Shown one piece after another: positions 1 through 7,350 of a DNA stretch of 64,000 nucleotides; within the stretch, counting starts at the first letter, position 1, and the number at the start of each line of letters is the position of its first letter. The notes beneath the pieces were generated by a model. It saw only the letters and a list, made by a program, of their open reading frames with translations. It was not told where the DNA came from and ran no database searches. This stretch comes from Rhodopseudomonas palustris. Lineage in GTDB: Bacteria; Pseudomonadota; Alphaproteobacteria; Rhizobiales; Xanthobacteraceae. The stretch is from NCBI RefSeq assembly GCF_003591005.1, contig NZ_QYYD01000009.1, positions 62,001-126,000 of the forward strand, in the 5' to 3' direction. The position numbers were made by a program, and so were the translations under genes.

Positions 1-65
1 GCACAAAGGCGCGACGGTAGTTTGGCATGATTGATGTTAGCAGAATTGGCGGCGGCGTGCCGTGC

Positions 66-95
66 CGGCGGGTTACGCCTTCGGCTAACCCGCCC
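66..95. repeat. Palindromic repeat, family D copy 1
   Basis: Hairpin with arms GCGGGTTA and TAACCCGC around an inner GCC-TTC-GGC. Near-identical copies lie at 754-783 and 1394-1422, all between the small genes at the start of the window. Nothing else in 1-280 looks functional; no convincing gene was seen there. Confidence 0.8.
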
Positions 96-280
96 TACGA
101 GCTCGCCCGGAGCATCTATCGATCATCCGCCAGCGTCATCCGCCCGTCCACATTAACACCGCCTCAACCATGCTTCGGCGCAAGGCTCCGTTCGAGCCGG
201 CCGTCAACCGTCCTGACAGCCCGCGGCCCGCATCATCGCGGTGAAGCGCTCCTGCTTCCAACAAACAACAAGGATCACCG

Positions 281-703
281 ATGCGGCCCCAAACCTCTGC
301 GATGGCGATCGCCATGCTGGCCTGCGTCGGCCCCGCCGCCGCGCATGATGCGCCGCATGGCTACCCGGCGGTGCCGCTGCTCTCCACCGGCACGACGATC
401 CTCGGCGAAACCATCCGCTACCCGGCCGGCGACGCCCATGTCACCGCCGCCATCGTCACCCTGGCGGCTGGCGAGCGCACCATTCTGCACAAGCACGAGG
501 TGCCGCTGTTCGCCTACATCCTCGAGGGCGAACTGACCGTCGACTACGGCCCTCAGGGCACCCGGATCTATCGCACCGGCGATGCGCTGATCGAGGCGAT
601 GGGCGTCGCGCATTTCGGCCACAACACCGGCGCCGTGCCGATGCGCCTGCTCGGCGTCTATATGGGGGCGACCGGGATCAAGGACGTCACACCGGTCAAT
701 TAG
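281..703 (+). CDS. Secreted single-domain cupin protein
   Basis: A 140-residue protein with a likely Sec signal peptide (about residues 1-21, hydrophobic core, A-A-A before HDAPH) and one small cupin barrel. Cupin motif 1 is visible as H70-K-H72 and the Y-I-L-E-G strand; motif 2 as H111 and N115. The usual metal-ligand Glu of motif 1 is replaced by Phe77, so only three His ligands remain. The start ATG at 281 follows an AAGGA-type ribosome site. It stands alone between palindromic repeats. Role unknown: cupins range from dioxygenases to sugar-binding proteins, and nothing here picks one. Seen: signal, barrel motifs. Inferred: periplasmic location. Confidence 0.75.
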   Translation: MRPQTSAMAIAMLACVGPAAAHDAPHGYPAVPLLSTGTTILGETIRYPAGDAHVTAAIVTLAAGERTILHKHEVPLFAYILEGELTVDYGPQGTRIYRTGDALIEAMGVAHFGHNTGAVPMRLLGVYMGATGIKDVTPVN

Positions 704-753
704 CCCGTAGTGCGGATGAGCGAAGCTCATCCGTCACTCTCGCAAGCGCCGCC

Positions 754-783
754 CGGCGGGTTACGCCTTCGGCTAACCCGCCC
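754..783. repeat. Palindromic repeat, family D copy 2
   Basis: Same GCGGGTTA/TAACCCGC hairpin as at 66-95. It lies between the convergent cupin gene and the minus-strand gene ending at 790, so it could act as a terminator, though no T-run follows it. Confidence 0.8.
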
Positions 784-789
784 TGCGAG

Positions 790-1254
790 CTACCCATCTC
801 GCGGCTGCTTCATGTTGCGCAGGATCATCTCTACGATCGCCGGTCCGTTCTGCTCCATGTCGCGCGCGACTTCGCGGGCTCGGGCCGGTGAGATGAGGCG
901 CCCCTCTTCGCCATCGAAGATCACGCCGGAGGTCGCTTCGGCGTAGGCCGCGGCGGCCAGATAGGCGCTGGCGCCGGCGTCGAAATCGGCGCCCCAGCGA
1001 AACGCCAACGCGTGCCGCCACGGACGATCGAACGCGATCTCGGTGAGCTCCGCCATCAGCTTCGCAGCGTCCCACTGATCGCATTCGAACGCGGTCGGGC
1101 GATCGCGCAGCTTCACCGGCAACGCACCTCCGATTTCTGCGAATGGCCGCCCGGTCGACAATTGCAGCGGGCTCCCGGCTGCATCGATCGCCTGTTGCCA
1201 GGCCGCGATGGTGTCGAGCCGTTGGTCCGCGAGTACGAATATTTCTAACGACAT
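790..1254 (-). CDS. Conserved hypothetical protein, 154 aa
   Basis: A soluble 154-residue protein that I do not recognise. The first residues (MSLEIFVLADQ) form a hydrophobic beta-strand and the rest is mixed, with several Trp residues and an acidic central part (residues about 70-110). The frame stays open upstream to 1380, but the ATG at 1254 is preferred because AAGGA sits about 7 bases before it. No membrane segment or signal peptide. Neighbours are unrelated and it is flanked by family D repeats on both sides. Function unknown. Confidence 0.6.
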   Translation of the reverse strand: MSLEIFVLADQRLDTIAAWQQAIDAAGSPLQLSTGRPFAEIGGALPVKLRDRPTAFECDQWDAAKLMAELTEIAFDRPWRHALAFRWGADFDAGASAYLAAAAYAEATSGVIFDGEEGRLISPARAREVARDMEQNGPAIVEMILRNMKQPRDG

Positions 1255-1393
1255 GAAAAATTCCTTCAAGAAACAAGAACGGCAATAGGTAATCGGTGAG
1301 GCTTGTAACGACGCGAAAAATAAACGCATCGCCATAGAGAGCGAACTCGCGAAGCGTAGGCCGCCATCCGGCACATGCAACCGCCAAAACGGC

Positions 1394-1422
1394 CGGGCGA
1401 GTTACGCCTTCGGCTAACCCGC
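1394..1422. repeat. Palindromic repeat, family D copy 3
   Basis: Third copy of the GGTTACGCCTTCGGCTAACC hairpin, with one arm slightly diverged (GGCGAGTTA). Confidence 0.75.
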
Positions 1423-1547
1423 CGGCCAGCCGCGGCGCGAGGTCCGACATCGCTCTTAACGATTCGTTAGGCATAATCCACCGTTAGCGCGAACCAGACA
1501 GTTGACATCGCATTTATCACGTCATCAGCAAACGACGGAGTGAGACG

Positions 1548-1736
1548 ATGAGTGAAGCGACGTTGATCCTTCCGAATATGCGCGGCGGCTGTGCGACGGT
1601 GGACGGCAAGGTGCACACGCTGTTTCAACTCAGTAGCCGCAGCAGCCGCAAGATGGCGCGGCCCGACGCGGCGAGCCCGGCGCCGACGCGTGACGACAGC
1701 GGCGCGGAGAACGCGGCGCAAGGGCGCGGCGAGTAG
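1548..1736 (+). CDS. Small hypothetical protein, 62 aa
   Basis: A short open frame opening with MSEATLILPNMRGG, with a plausible ribosome site (GGAG about 7 bases before ATG) and a TTGACA hexamer about 40 bases upstream at 1502-1507. The C-terminal half is Arg/Ser/Ala/Pro-rich and low in complexity. No family recognised. The good ribosome site argues for it; the composition and length argue against. It may be a lineage-specific small protein or chance. Confidence 0.35.
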   Translation: MSEATLILPNMRGGCATVDGKVHTLFQLSSRSSRKMARPDAASPAPTRDDSGAENAAQGRGE

Positions 1737-1753
1737 TTCAGGTCGTCATGGCG

Positions 1754-1788
1754 ATTCCGGGTTCGCCGCTGTGCGGCGACCCGGAATG
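1754..1788. repeat. Palindromic repeat (ATTCCGGG type)
   Basis: Inverted repeat with ATTCCGGGTTCGCC facing GGCGACCCGGAAT, one bulged base, bordered by CGTCAT and ATGACGAAC. Related ATTCCGGG/CCGGAATGACGAAC sequences recur at 32338-32530. Intergenic, no coding role seen. Confidence 0.6.
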
Positions 1789-1810
1789 ACGAACGTGAGG
1801 CCCGCCGGCC

Positions 1811-1921
1811 CGTAGCCTCGATGCAGCGAAGCGAAATCGAGGGGCCGCGTATGAGGCGGCCGATCTCCGGCGCCTCGCCTTGGCGCGTCCCGGATTGCGC
1901 TGCGCTCCATCCGGGCTACGG
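1811..1921. repeat. Palindromic repeat bounded by CGTAGC and GCTACG
   Basis: A 110-bp element starting CGTAGCCTCGATG and ending CATCCGGGCTACGG, with GCAGCGAAGCGAAAT-like inner arms. It looks like the mobile palindromic intergenic repeats common in Bradyrhizobium-type genomes (known group; membership is my inference). It ends directly at the -35 box of the promoter at 1923. Confidence 0.55.
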
Positions 1922-1922
1922 C

Positions 1923-1950
1923 TTGACAATTTTCCTATACGGACTATAAT
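1923..1950 (+). promoter_or_regulatory. Consensus sigma-70 promoter
   Basis: TTGACA at 1923-1928 and TATAAT at 1945-1950, both perfect, separated by 16 bp. Perfect hexamers are rare in a genome this GC-rich and usually mark strong, constitutive or stable-RNA promoters. No convincing protein gene follows within 800 bases. Confidence 0.6.
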
Positions 1951-2450
1951 CCGCTCGTCCCGTCCGTGAGGGGCGCTTCTCGAGGGCGCTTGGAAGCGGG
2001 ACGGATCATCGGCCGGGAGACCGGCCGGTGACGGTCGGCGGGGTCGCGCGATGCGGCGTCGCCCGGCCGGATGCGGCGTCCTGCGCGGTGTGCCTCGCAC
2101 GCACATCGTCCGGGAAGTCGAGGGCCACCGTCCGCCGCTACTACGAGCGGCCGCCGCTTCAAGAGGCTGGACGGGTCGAGTGGAGGCCGGGGAAAGCCCG
2201 CAAGCTCGCTCGGTCCCGGAAGAGCGGTCCTTCGGCTCAAAACTCGCCGCGGTGGGCGCGCCGGACCGGCGTCGCGCGAGGGATCGCAGCCCTCGCGACA
2301 AGCTCCACCACTCTGCGCCGACCGGCGCGCCCCCGCCCCTCGCTGCGAAGCGACGGGCGCAAACCTCGGACGCTCCGGCGCCGCGAGAACGATCAGGCGT
2401 GGCTGTTTGACATCGTGATCAGCAGCAGCACTGACGGGTGAGCGTAGCGA
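1951..2450 (+). other. Structured, apparently non-coding element (candidate RNA)
   Basis: About 500 bp downstream of the perfect promoter with no credible gene, although overlapping GC-rich frames are open on both strands. It holds strong nested hairpins: a 7-bp CGGCCGG/CCGGCCG stem closed by a GAGA (GNRA-type) loop at 2010-2027; an 11-bp stem GGGCGCGCCGG (2254-2264) with CCGGCGCGCCC (2322-2332) enclosing an 8-bp stem CGCGAGGG (2275-2282) with CCCTCGCG (2290-2297). The 3' part resembles, from memory, dispersed intergenic sequences in Bradyrhizobium and Rhodopseudomonas; I cannot verify this. It does not show the conserved core of RNase P RNA or a recognisable tmRNA tag. The stretch 2450-2530 holds nothing I can name. 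Confidence 0.35.
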
Positions 2451-2533
2451 CTTTCGAGAGCGAGCGCTTTCGCCGGCTTCTCAGAGCCTGACCGCAAATG
2501 CGCGCTGTGAAATGAGGCACGTTCGCCTCCCCG

Positions 2534-2623
2534 CGTCATGCCCGGCCTTGTGCCGGGCATCCACGCCTTGCAGGCGGAGATGCAGCAAAGGCGTGGATGG
2601 CCGGGACAAGCCCGGCCATGACG
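2534..2623. repeat. 90-bp composite palindromic repeat, family A copy 1
   Basis: Bounded by CGTCATG and CATGACG, with two inner hairpins (CCCGGCCTTGTGCCGGG and GGCCGGGACAAGCCCGGCC) linked by CCACGCCTT...AAGGCGTGG arms. Copies of the same size occur at 38010-38098 and 56083-56172, and a reduced one at 9142-9170. This is a dispersed REP/BIME-like element. Confidence 0.8.
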
Positions 2624-2768
2624 GAGGTCGGGAGCAAGCTCAGCGACAAGACGCGCCCGAAACAACGCAACACTTTTGACGCATGCCTCCACGTCCTTCG
2701 AGGCGAGCCCTGCGGGCGAGCGCCTCAGGATGACGGCGCCGAAGATATGCGCCGATTGGCGCAGCCAA

Positions 2769-4061
2769 CTACACGCCTTCCCGTTCCTTCACCCGCGCGC
2801 CGGGCGCAATCGTCGGCGGCGCGGCGTTGAGTTTCTCGATCGCAAAGCCCGCGGCCTGTTTGTAGCCGGCCATGAAGGCGGCGCGCTCGGCGGCCGGGAT
2901 GACGTCGTCGATATTGTCGAAGGTGCCGCCGCAGCGCTCGTCGACGAGGTTCAAGAGACCGAACGGGCCCGCGCCGCGGTTGCGCAAAATCAGCTGCGAG
3001 ATCGGGCCGCACAGCTTGGCGTCGAACGCCGCCAGCGCCTGTTGATTAGCACCATGCGCCACCATCGCGGCGCCGAGTTCGCGGGCGTCGACGATGGCCT
3101 GGGTGCCGCCGTTGGAGCCGGTCGGATACATCGCATGCGCGGCGTCGCCGATCAGCAGCACCGGTCCGTCGCGCCAGGTGGCGACCGGATCGCGGTCGAT
3201 CATCGGATTCTCGTAAGCGGAGTCGGCGCTGCGGATCAGCGCCGGCATGTCGAGCCAGTCGTAGACCCAGCCGTCGAAATGATGCGCGAACTCGCTGGTC
3301 GGCACCTGCCGGAACCAGCCCTGCTGCTTCCAGCCCTCGGTGTTGTCCAGCGTCACCTCGGCGATCCAGTTCAGCATCGACAGTCCCGTTTTCGGATCGG
3401 GATGCGAGATCGGATAGATCACCACGCGATGCTTGTGGGTGCCGAGCCCGACGAACGACGCGCCGGTGCGGGTCGGCTTGCCCCAGGTGGTGCCGCGCCA
3501 CATCACCGCGCCGCCCCAATGGATCGGCGGCTGGCCCGGATGCATCTGGGCACGAATGGCGGAGTGAATGCCGTCGGCGCCGATCAGCAGCGCGCCGGCG
3601 ACCTCCGAGCTGCCGCCGTCGGCGTGCTCGACCGTGGCGACGACGCCGTCCGCGGTCTTGCGATAGGAGGTGACGCGGCGGCCGAGCTGCACCGCGCCGG
3701 CGCCGAGCCGCTCCACCACCTTGTCGTGCAGCAGCATGTGGAAGCGGCCGCGATGCACCGCGTATTGCGGCCAGGCGTAGCCGGCCAGCGTGCCGCGCGG
3801 CTCGGCGTAGATGTCGTTGCCGTTGAGGCCAACCAGCGCCCATTCCTTGGCCGGCAGGCCGACGCGGTCGAGATCCGCCGCGGTGATGCCGAGGTCGTAG
3901 AGCTCGCGCACCGCATTGGGCTGCAGATTGATGCCGACGCCGAGCGGCCGCATCTCGCGCGCCGCCTCATAGACGACGCAGGGCACGCCGATCTGCTGCA
4001 GCGTCAGCGCCGTTGCCAGTCCGCCGATGCCGCCGCCGGCAATGATCACTGTGTCGCTCAT
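2769..4061 (-). CDS. FAD-dependent monooxygenase (salicylate-hydroxylase-like)
   Basis: A 430-residue flavoprotein of the PHBH-fold class A monooxygenases, which hydroxylate or oxidise small, often aromatic, compounds with NAD(P)H and O2. Seen: the N-terminal GxGxxG dinucleotide fold (residues 8-14), the DG motif (GADGIHSAIR, 161-170) and the second FAD motif (GDAAHAMYPTGSNGG, 305-319). No membrane segments, so cytoplasmic. The frame extends upstream to 4121, but ATG at 4061 directly precedes the Rossmann strand and has a G-rich ribosome site. It is transcribed away from the RidA gene; a LexA-box-like sequence lies 97 bp upstream. Substrate cannot be read from the sequence; N-hydroxylating or PhzS-like functions are alternatives. 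Confidence 0.85.
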   Translation of the reverse strand: MSDTVIIAGGGIGGLATALTLQQIGVPCVVYEAAREMRPLGVGINLQPNAVRELYDLGITAADLDRVGLPAKEWALVGLNGNDIYAEPRGTLAGYAWPQYAVHRGRFHMLLHDKVVERLGAGAVQLGRRVTSYRKTADGVVATVEHADGGSSEVAGALLIGADGIHSAIRAQMHPGQPPIHWGGAVMWRGTTWGKPTRTGASFVGLGTHKHRVVIYPISHPDPKTGLSMLNWIAEVTLDNTEGWKQQGWFRQVPTSEFAHHFDGWVYDWLDMPALIRSADSAYENPMIDRDPVATWRDGPVLLIGDAAHAMYPTGSNGGTQAIVDARELGAAMVAHGANQQALAAFDAKLCGPISQLILRNRGAGPFGLLNLVDERCGGTFDNIDDVIPAAERAAFMAGYKQAAGFAIEKLNAAPPTIAPGARVKEREGV

Positions 4062-4157
4062 GAACGCCCCGCCCTGATCGTGTTTGCGGCTTGCTGTAGC
4101 CAGCTCCGCCCGGCGAGGCAACCGGGTCTGTCCTGCGGTTGCCCGACTTGACGACTA

Positions 4158-4172
4158 GAACATATCGGGAAC
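4158..4172. promoter_or_regulatory. LexA-box-like site GAAC-N7-GAAC
   Basis: GAACATATCGGGAAC matches the direct-repeat SOS box of alphaproteobacteria (GTTC-N7-GTTC, read on this strand as GAAC-N7-GAAC) with matching flanks (GAACA...GAACA). It lies in the divergent gap between the monooxygenase start (4061) and ridA (4344). About two such matches are expected by chance in 64 kb, and no classic SOS gene is adjacent. The rest of 4062-4343 shows no gene. Confidence 0.35.
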
Positions 4173-4343
4173 ATTCTGCCGGCGTGGTTTGCGAGGACGG
4201 TGAGGGCGCGATGACACACCAGACAGACGCTTCGCAGCGCGATGATTGCAGCCCGCCCCCATCGAGCTCACGAGCGCAGCGCTCGTCGGCACGCCCGCGC
4301 TTTGCATGCTACCTTAGCGGTGTCACAGCATCGAGGACACGCC

Positions 4344-4727
4344 ATGCCGATCCAGCACTTCGCTCCGCCGCCGCACCTCAAGGCGCCGCCGCTGTCGTTC
4401 GCGACGCGGACCGGCGACCTGCTGTTCATCTCCGGCCTTCCCGGCTTCGATCCGCATGGCAATCTGCCGGCCGAATTCGACGCGCAGTTCGGCTTCGTGG
4501 TCGCGAGCCTGACGCGGGTGCTGAGCGAAGCCGGCGCCGGCCTGCGCGATCTCGTCAAGGTCAACGTGCTGCTGACCCGCGCGCAGGACGTGGTGCCGAT
4601 GAACAAGCTGTATGCGCAGGCGTTCGGGCCGGCGCCCTACCCGGCGCGTACCACCTGCGTGGTCGCGGCACTACCCAATCCGGCGATGCTGATCGAAATC
4701 GAGGGCGTCGCGTCGCTGGCGAAGTAA
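4344..4727 (+). CDS. RidA family (YjgF/YER057c/UK114) deaminase
   Basis: A 127-residue single-domain protein of the RidA superfamily, trimeric cytosolic enzymes that hydrolyse reactive enamine/imine intermediates or act in specific catabolic routes. Seen: the N-terminal ISGLPGFDP loop, the central RDLVKVNVLLT strand, and the C-terminal YPARTTC-V-AALP segment whose Arg usually binds the substrate carboxylate. The frame is open from 4242, but ATG at 4344 follows GAGGA and gives the usual family length. Sequence differences from the classical RidA signature suggest an Rid2-7-type member, so its substrate is uncertain. Nearest neighbour is a divergent flavin monooxygenase. Confidence 0.85.
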   Translation: MPIQHFAPPPHLKAPPLSFATRTGDLLFISGLPGFDPHGNLPAEFDAQFGFVVASLTRVLSEAGAGLRDLVKVNVLLTRAQDVVPMNKLYAQAFGPAPYPARTTCVVAALPNPAMLIEIEGVASLAK

Positions 4728-4966
4728 CCGCGGCCCGGCTGCGGCCCGACGTGGCGGCGGCCGCGACTCCCACTTCGCCGCAGCCGGCGCACGCGCATCC
4801 GGCGACGTCCTTGATCGACGTCAAAGTCGCAGCACCGCTCGCGATCATTTGCTTGCGGACAAATGCCGATCATCCACGGGTAAAACCCGCTCCCCGACGC
4901 AGGTCCAGCTTTCGGCGCGCGGTGATTAGCGGTAGGTTGGGCAGGTCATCAGGTCGAGGATCCGCG

Positions 4967-5971
4967 GTGCTGCGCAAAGCTTTCATGAAAGTGTTTTCGG
5001 CCCATCCGGTCGAGACCATCGCCGCGTGCACCGGTCTGTTCATGATCCTGCTCGGCGTCGCGCTCGGCACACAAACCGGCTGGGTCTGGTTCTGGGGCCA
5101 GATCTCGGCGATCGGCGGCGCCAGCCTCGCCACGCTGGCCGTGGTGTGGACCGTCCGCCAGCGCGCCACGGAAGCGCGCACCGCTGCGCATCTCAACGTG
5201 CTGGCGCGCCAGCTCGAGACCTCGATCAGCCAGATCCACAAATCGGTCAAAGGCGGCCGCGACGAATCGTTGCCGTCGGCCGTGTACCTCGCCCAGATCG
5301 AGCAGTGCATCGACAATCTGATCGGCGTCACCCACGAGATCGGCGAGATCACCGGCCGGCAGCTGCCGTTCGACGTGATCGAGATGCTGACGGCGCGCGA
5401 CACGCTGCAGATCGAGGCGCGCATCACCGACAGCCCGGTGCCGGAGCGCAAGCTGGCGACCGAGACTGAGAATTGCCCGGCCTGCAAGAAGGCGGTGGAG
5501 TTTCAGATCGGCAGCCTGCCCGGCGACAGCGCCAAGCCGACCTGCCCGCATTGCGGCCAGCGCTTCCACGCCCATCGTTCGACGTCCGGCAATATCTTCC
5601 TGCGGATGCCCGGTGCCTCGCAATTCACCCGCGCGGTGTCGGTGAACTGCCCGGTCTGCGCCAGCAAGATTCCGGCGAATATCGACCAGGGCAAGCAGCA
5701 GGCCGAGACGCGGTTCTGCTTCTCCTGCGGTGCCAAGGTCAGCATCGATCCGCAGGCGCAGCAATGCACGCTGCTCAGCAAGCAGGACCGCCTGCCCGGC
5801 GCCCTCAACACCGCCGGCACGCTGGTCTGCGAGAAATGCGGCGACCCCGCCCAGGTGCTGACCTCGAACAGCGCCGGCACCTACGGCATCTGCCGCAAGG
5901 ATGACGGCCTGGTGTTCCTCGCCGCCAATGCGAGCGCCGTGACGCCGCCGCGCAGCGACGCGGCGGAGTAG
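4967..5971 (+). CDS. Membrane-anchored multi-zinc-ribbon protein, unknown function
   Basis: A 334-residue protein with two N-terminal membrane segments (about residues 15-35 and 43-65), a helical linker (70-165), and a C-terminal soluble half with a string of zinc-ribbon Cys pairs: CPAC/CPHC, CPVC/CFSC, and CEKC followed by a further Cys. I chose GTG at 4967 because GAGGA ends 6 bases before it; ATG 4985 is the alternative. The frame is open far upstream (4139), but that part is a shadow of ridA. No enzyme motif is visible. The zinc ribbons suggest protein or nucleic-acid binding at the inner membrane, which is inference only. The 239 bases upstream hold no gene. Confidence 0.65.
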   Translation: MLRKAFMKVFSAHPVETIAACTGLFMILLGVALGTQTGWVWFWGQISAIGGASLATLAVVWTVRQRATEARTAAHLNVLARQLETSISQIHKSVKGGRDESLPSAVYLAQIEQCIDNLIGVTHEIGEITGRQLPFDVIEMLTARDTLQIEARITDSPVPERKLATETENCPACKKAVEFQIGSLPGDSAKPTCPHCGQRFHAHRSTSGNIFLRMPGASQFTRAVSVNCPVCASKIPANIDQGKQQAETRFCFSCGAKVSIDPQAQQCTLLSKQDRLPGALNTAGTLVCEKCGDPAQVLTSNSAGTYGICRKDDGLVFLAANASAVTPPRSDAAE

Positions 5972-6111
5972 TTCGGCGGAGTAACAACACGCGATCCCGC
6001 CCCTCCCGTGTCGCGGAATACGTACTAAGCGTTTCGATTTGACAGCCGCGCCGCGCGCGATCACCCTTGCAGTTGCTTCGCAATCTCTCTTGCACTGCAG
6101 CAGATCCCCGC

Positions 6112-7293
6112 ATGAGCAACGCTCCGCATTTCGATATCGACGTCGCCGCGTTCTGGGCCGATCCCTATCCTGCACTCGCGAAGATGCGCGCGCAGGCGCC
6201 GATCGCGTTCGTGCCGCAGCTCGGCTCGACGGTGCTGACACGGCGTGACGACATCTTCGTCACCGAGAAGCGCATCGACGTGTTCTCGTCGCATCAGCCG
6301 GCCGGGCTGATGAACCGGCTGATGGGCCACAACATGATGCGCAAGGACGGCGACGCGCATCTCGCCGAACGCACCGCGATGTTTCCGTCGGTGTCGCCGC
6401 GGACGGTGCGAGACGTCTGGCGCAAGCAGTTCCAGGCTCACGCCGATCGCATCCTGGACGCGCTGGCGCCGCAAGGCAGCGCCGATCTGGTCAAGGCGTT
6501 CGCGCTGCCGCTGTCCGGCGAGTGCCTGAAGAATATCACCGGCCTCACCAATATCACTTACCAAGAGATGGATGCGTGGTCGCAGGCGATGATCGACGGC
6601 ATCGCCAACTACACCGGCGACGCCGCGATCGAAGCGCGCTGCCACGCGGCGACGGCGGGCATCGATGCGGCGATCGACGACATGATGCCGGTGCTACGCG
6701 CTCATCCGGACAGCTCGATGCTCAGCGTGCTGCTCGCCGCCGGCATGGCGATGGACTCGGTGCGCGCCAACATCAAGCTGGCGATCTCCGGCGGCCAGAA
6801 CGAGCCGCGCGACGCCATCAGCGGCTGCGTCTGGGCGCTGCTGACGCATCCGGCGCAATACGCCAAGGTGCGCGCCGGCGAGGCGAGCTGGCTCGACGTG
6901 TTCGAGGAGTACGCCCGCTGGATCGCGCCGATCGGCATGTCGCCGCGCCGCGTCGCGCAGCCGTTCCATTATCGTGGCGTCGATTTCGAACCGGAGGACC
7001 GCGTATTCTTCATGTTCGGCTCGGCCAATCGCGACGAGGCCTGCTTTGCCGATCCGAACATATTCGACGTCAGCCGCGACCACGCCAAGAGCATCGCGTT
7101 CGGCGCCGGCCCGCATTATTGCGCCGGCGCCTTCGCGTCGCGCGCGATGGTGGCGGATGTCGCTCTGCCGAGCCTGTTCGCACGGCTGAAGCACTTGCGG
7201 CTCGACGCGCGCGAGCCGGTGCGGATCGGCGGCTGGGCGTTTCGCGGCCTGCTCAATCTGCCGGTTACGTGGCAAGGCGCGTCGCCGAATTGA
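6112..7293 (+). CDS. Cytochrome P450
   Basis: A 393-residue soluble bacterial P450, a heme-thiolate monooxygenase needing external ferredoxin and reductase. Seen: the heme signature FGAGPHYCAGA (residues 330-340, ligand Cys337), the K-helix ExxR (E266-R269), and an I-helix SGGQNEPRD at 226-234. In that helix the usual acid-alcohol pair (D/E-T) is replaced by N-E-P-R, seen in some P450 families but unusual. No ferredoxin gene is adjacent, so redox partners must come from elsewhere. ATG 6112 is chosen over the in-frame ATG 6067 because residue numbering then fits class I bacterial P450s; no strong ribosome site is seen for either. Substrate unknown. Confidence 0.9.
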   Translation: MSNAPHFDIDVAAFWADPYPALAKMRAQAPIAFVPQLGSTVLTRRDDIFVTEKRIDVFSSHQPAGLMNRLMGHNMMRKDGDAHLAERTAMFPSVSPRTVRDVWRKQFQAHADRILDALAPQGSADLVKAFALPLSGECLKNITGLTNITYQEMDAWSQAMIDGIANYTGDAAIEARCHAATAGIDAAIDDMMPVLRAHPDSSMLSVLLAAGMAMDSVRANIKLAISGGQNEPRDAISGCVWALLTHPAQYAKVRAGEASWLDVFEEYARWIAPIGMSPRRVAQPFHYRGVDFEPEDRVFFMFGSANRDEACFADPNIFDVSRDHAKSIAFGAGPHYCAGAFASRAMVADVALPSLFARLKHLRLDAREPVRIGGWAFRGLLNLPVTWQGASPN

Positions 7294-7350
7294 AGCCGTC
7301 AAGTCGTCTCTGCTAAGGGAGAGACGTGTTGGAATCGTTTGGGGGTACGC

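Noticed and set aside
1944-2441. Several overlapping open frames on both strands
   Set aside because: Arg/Pro/Ala-rich, mutually overlapping and lying in self-complementary sequence; treated as non-coding.
1951-2450. RNase P RNA or two-piece tmRNA
   Set aside because: I looked for the conserved RNase P core and for a tmRNA tag reading frame and found neither.
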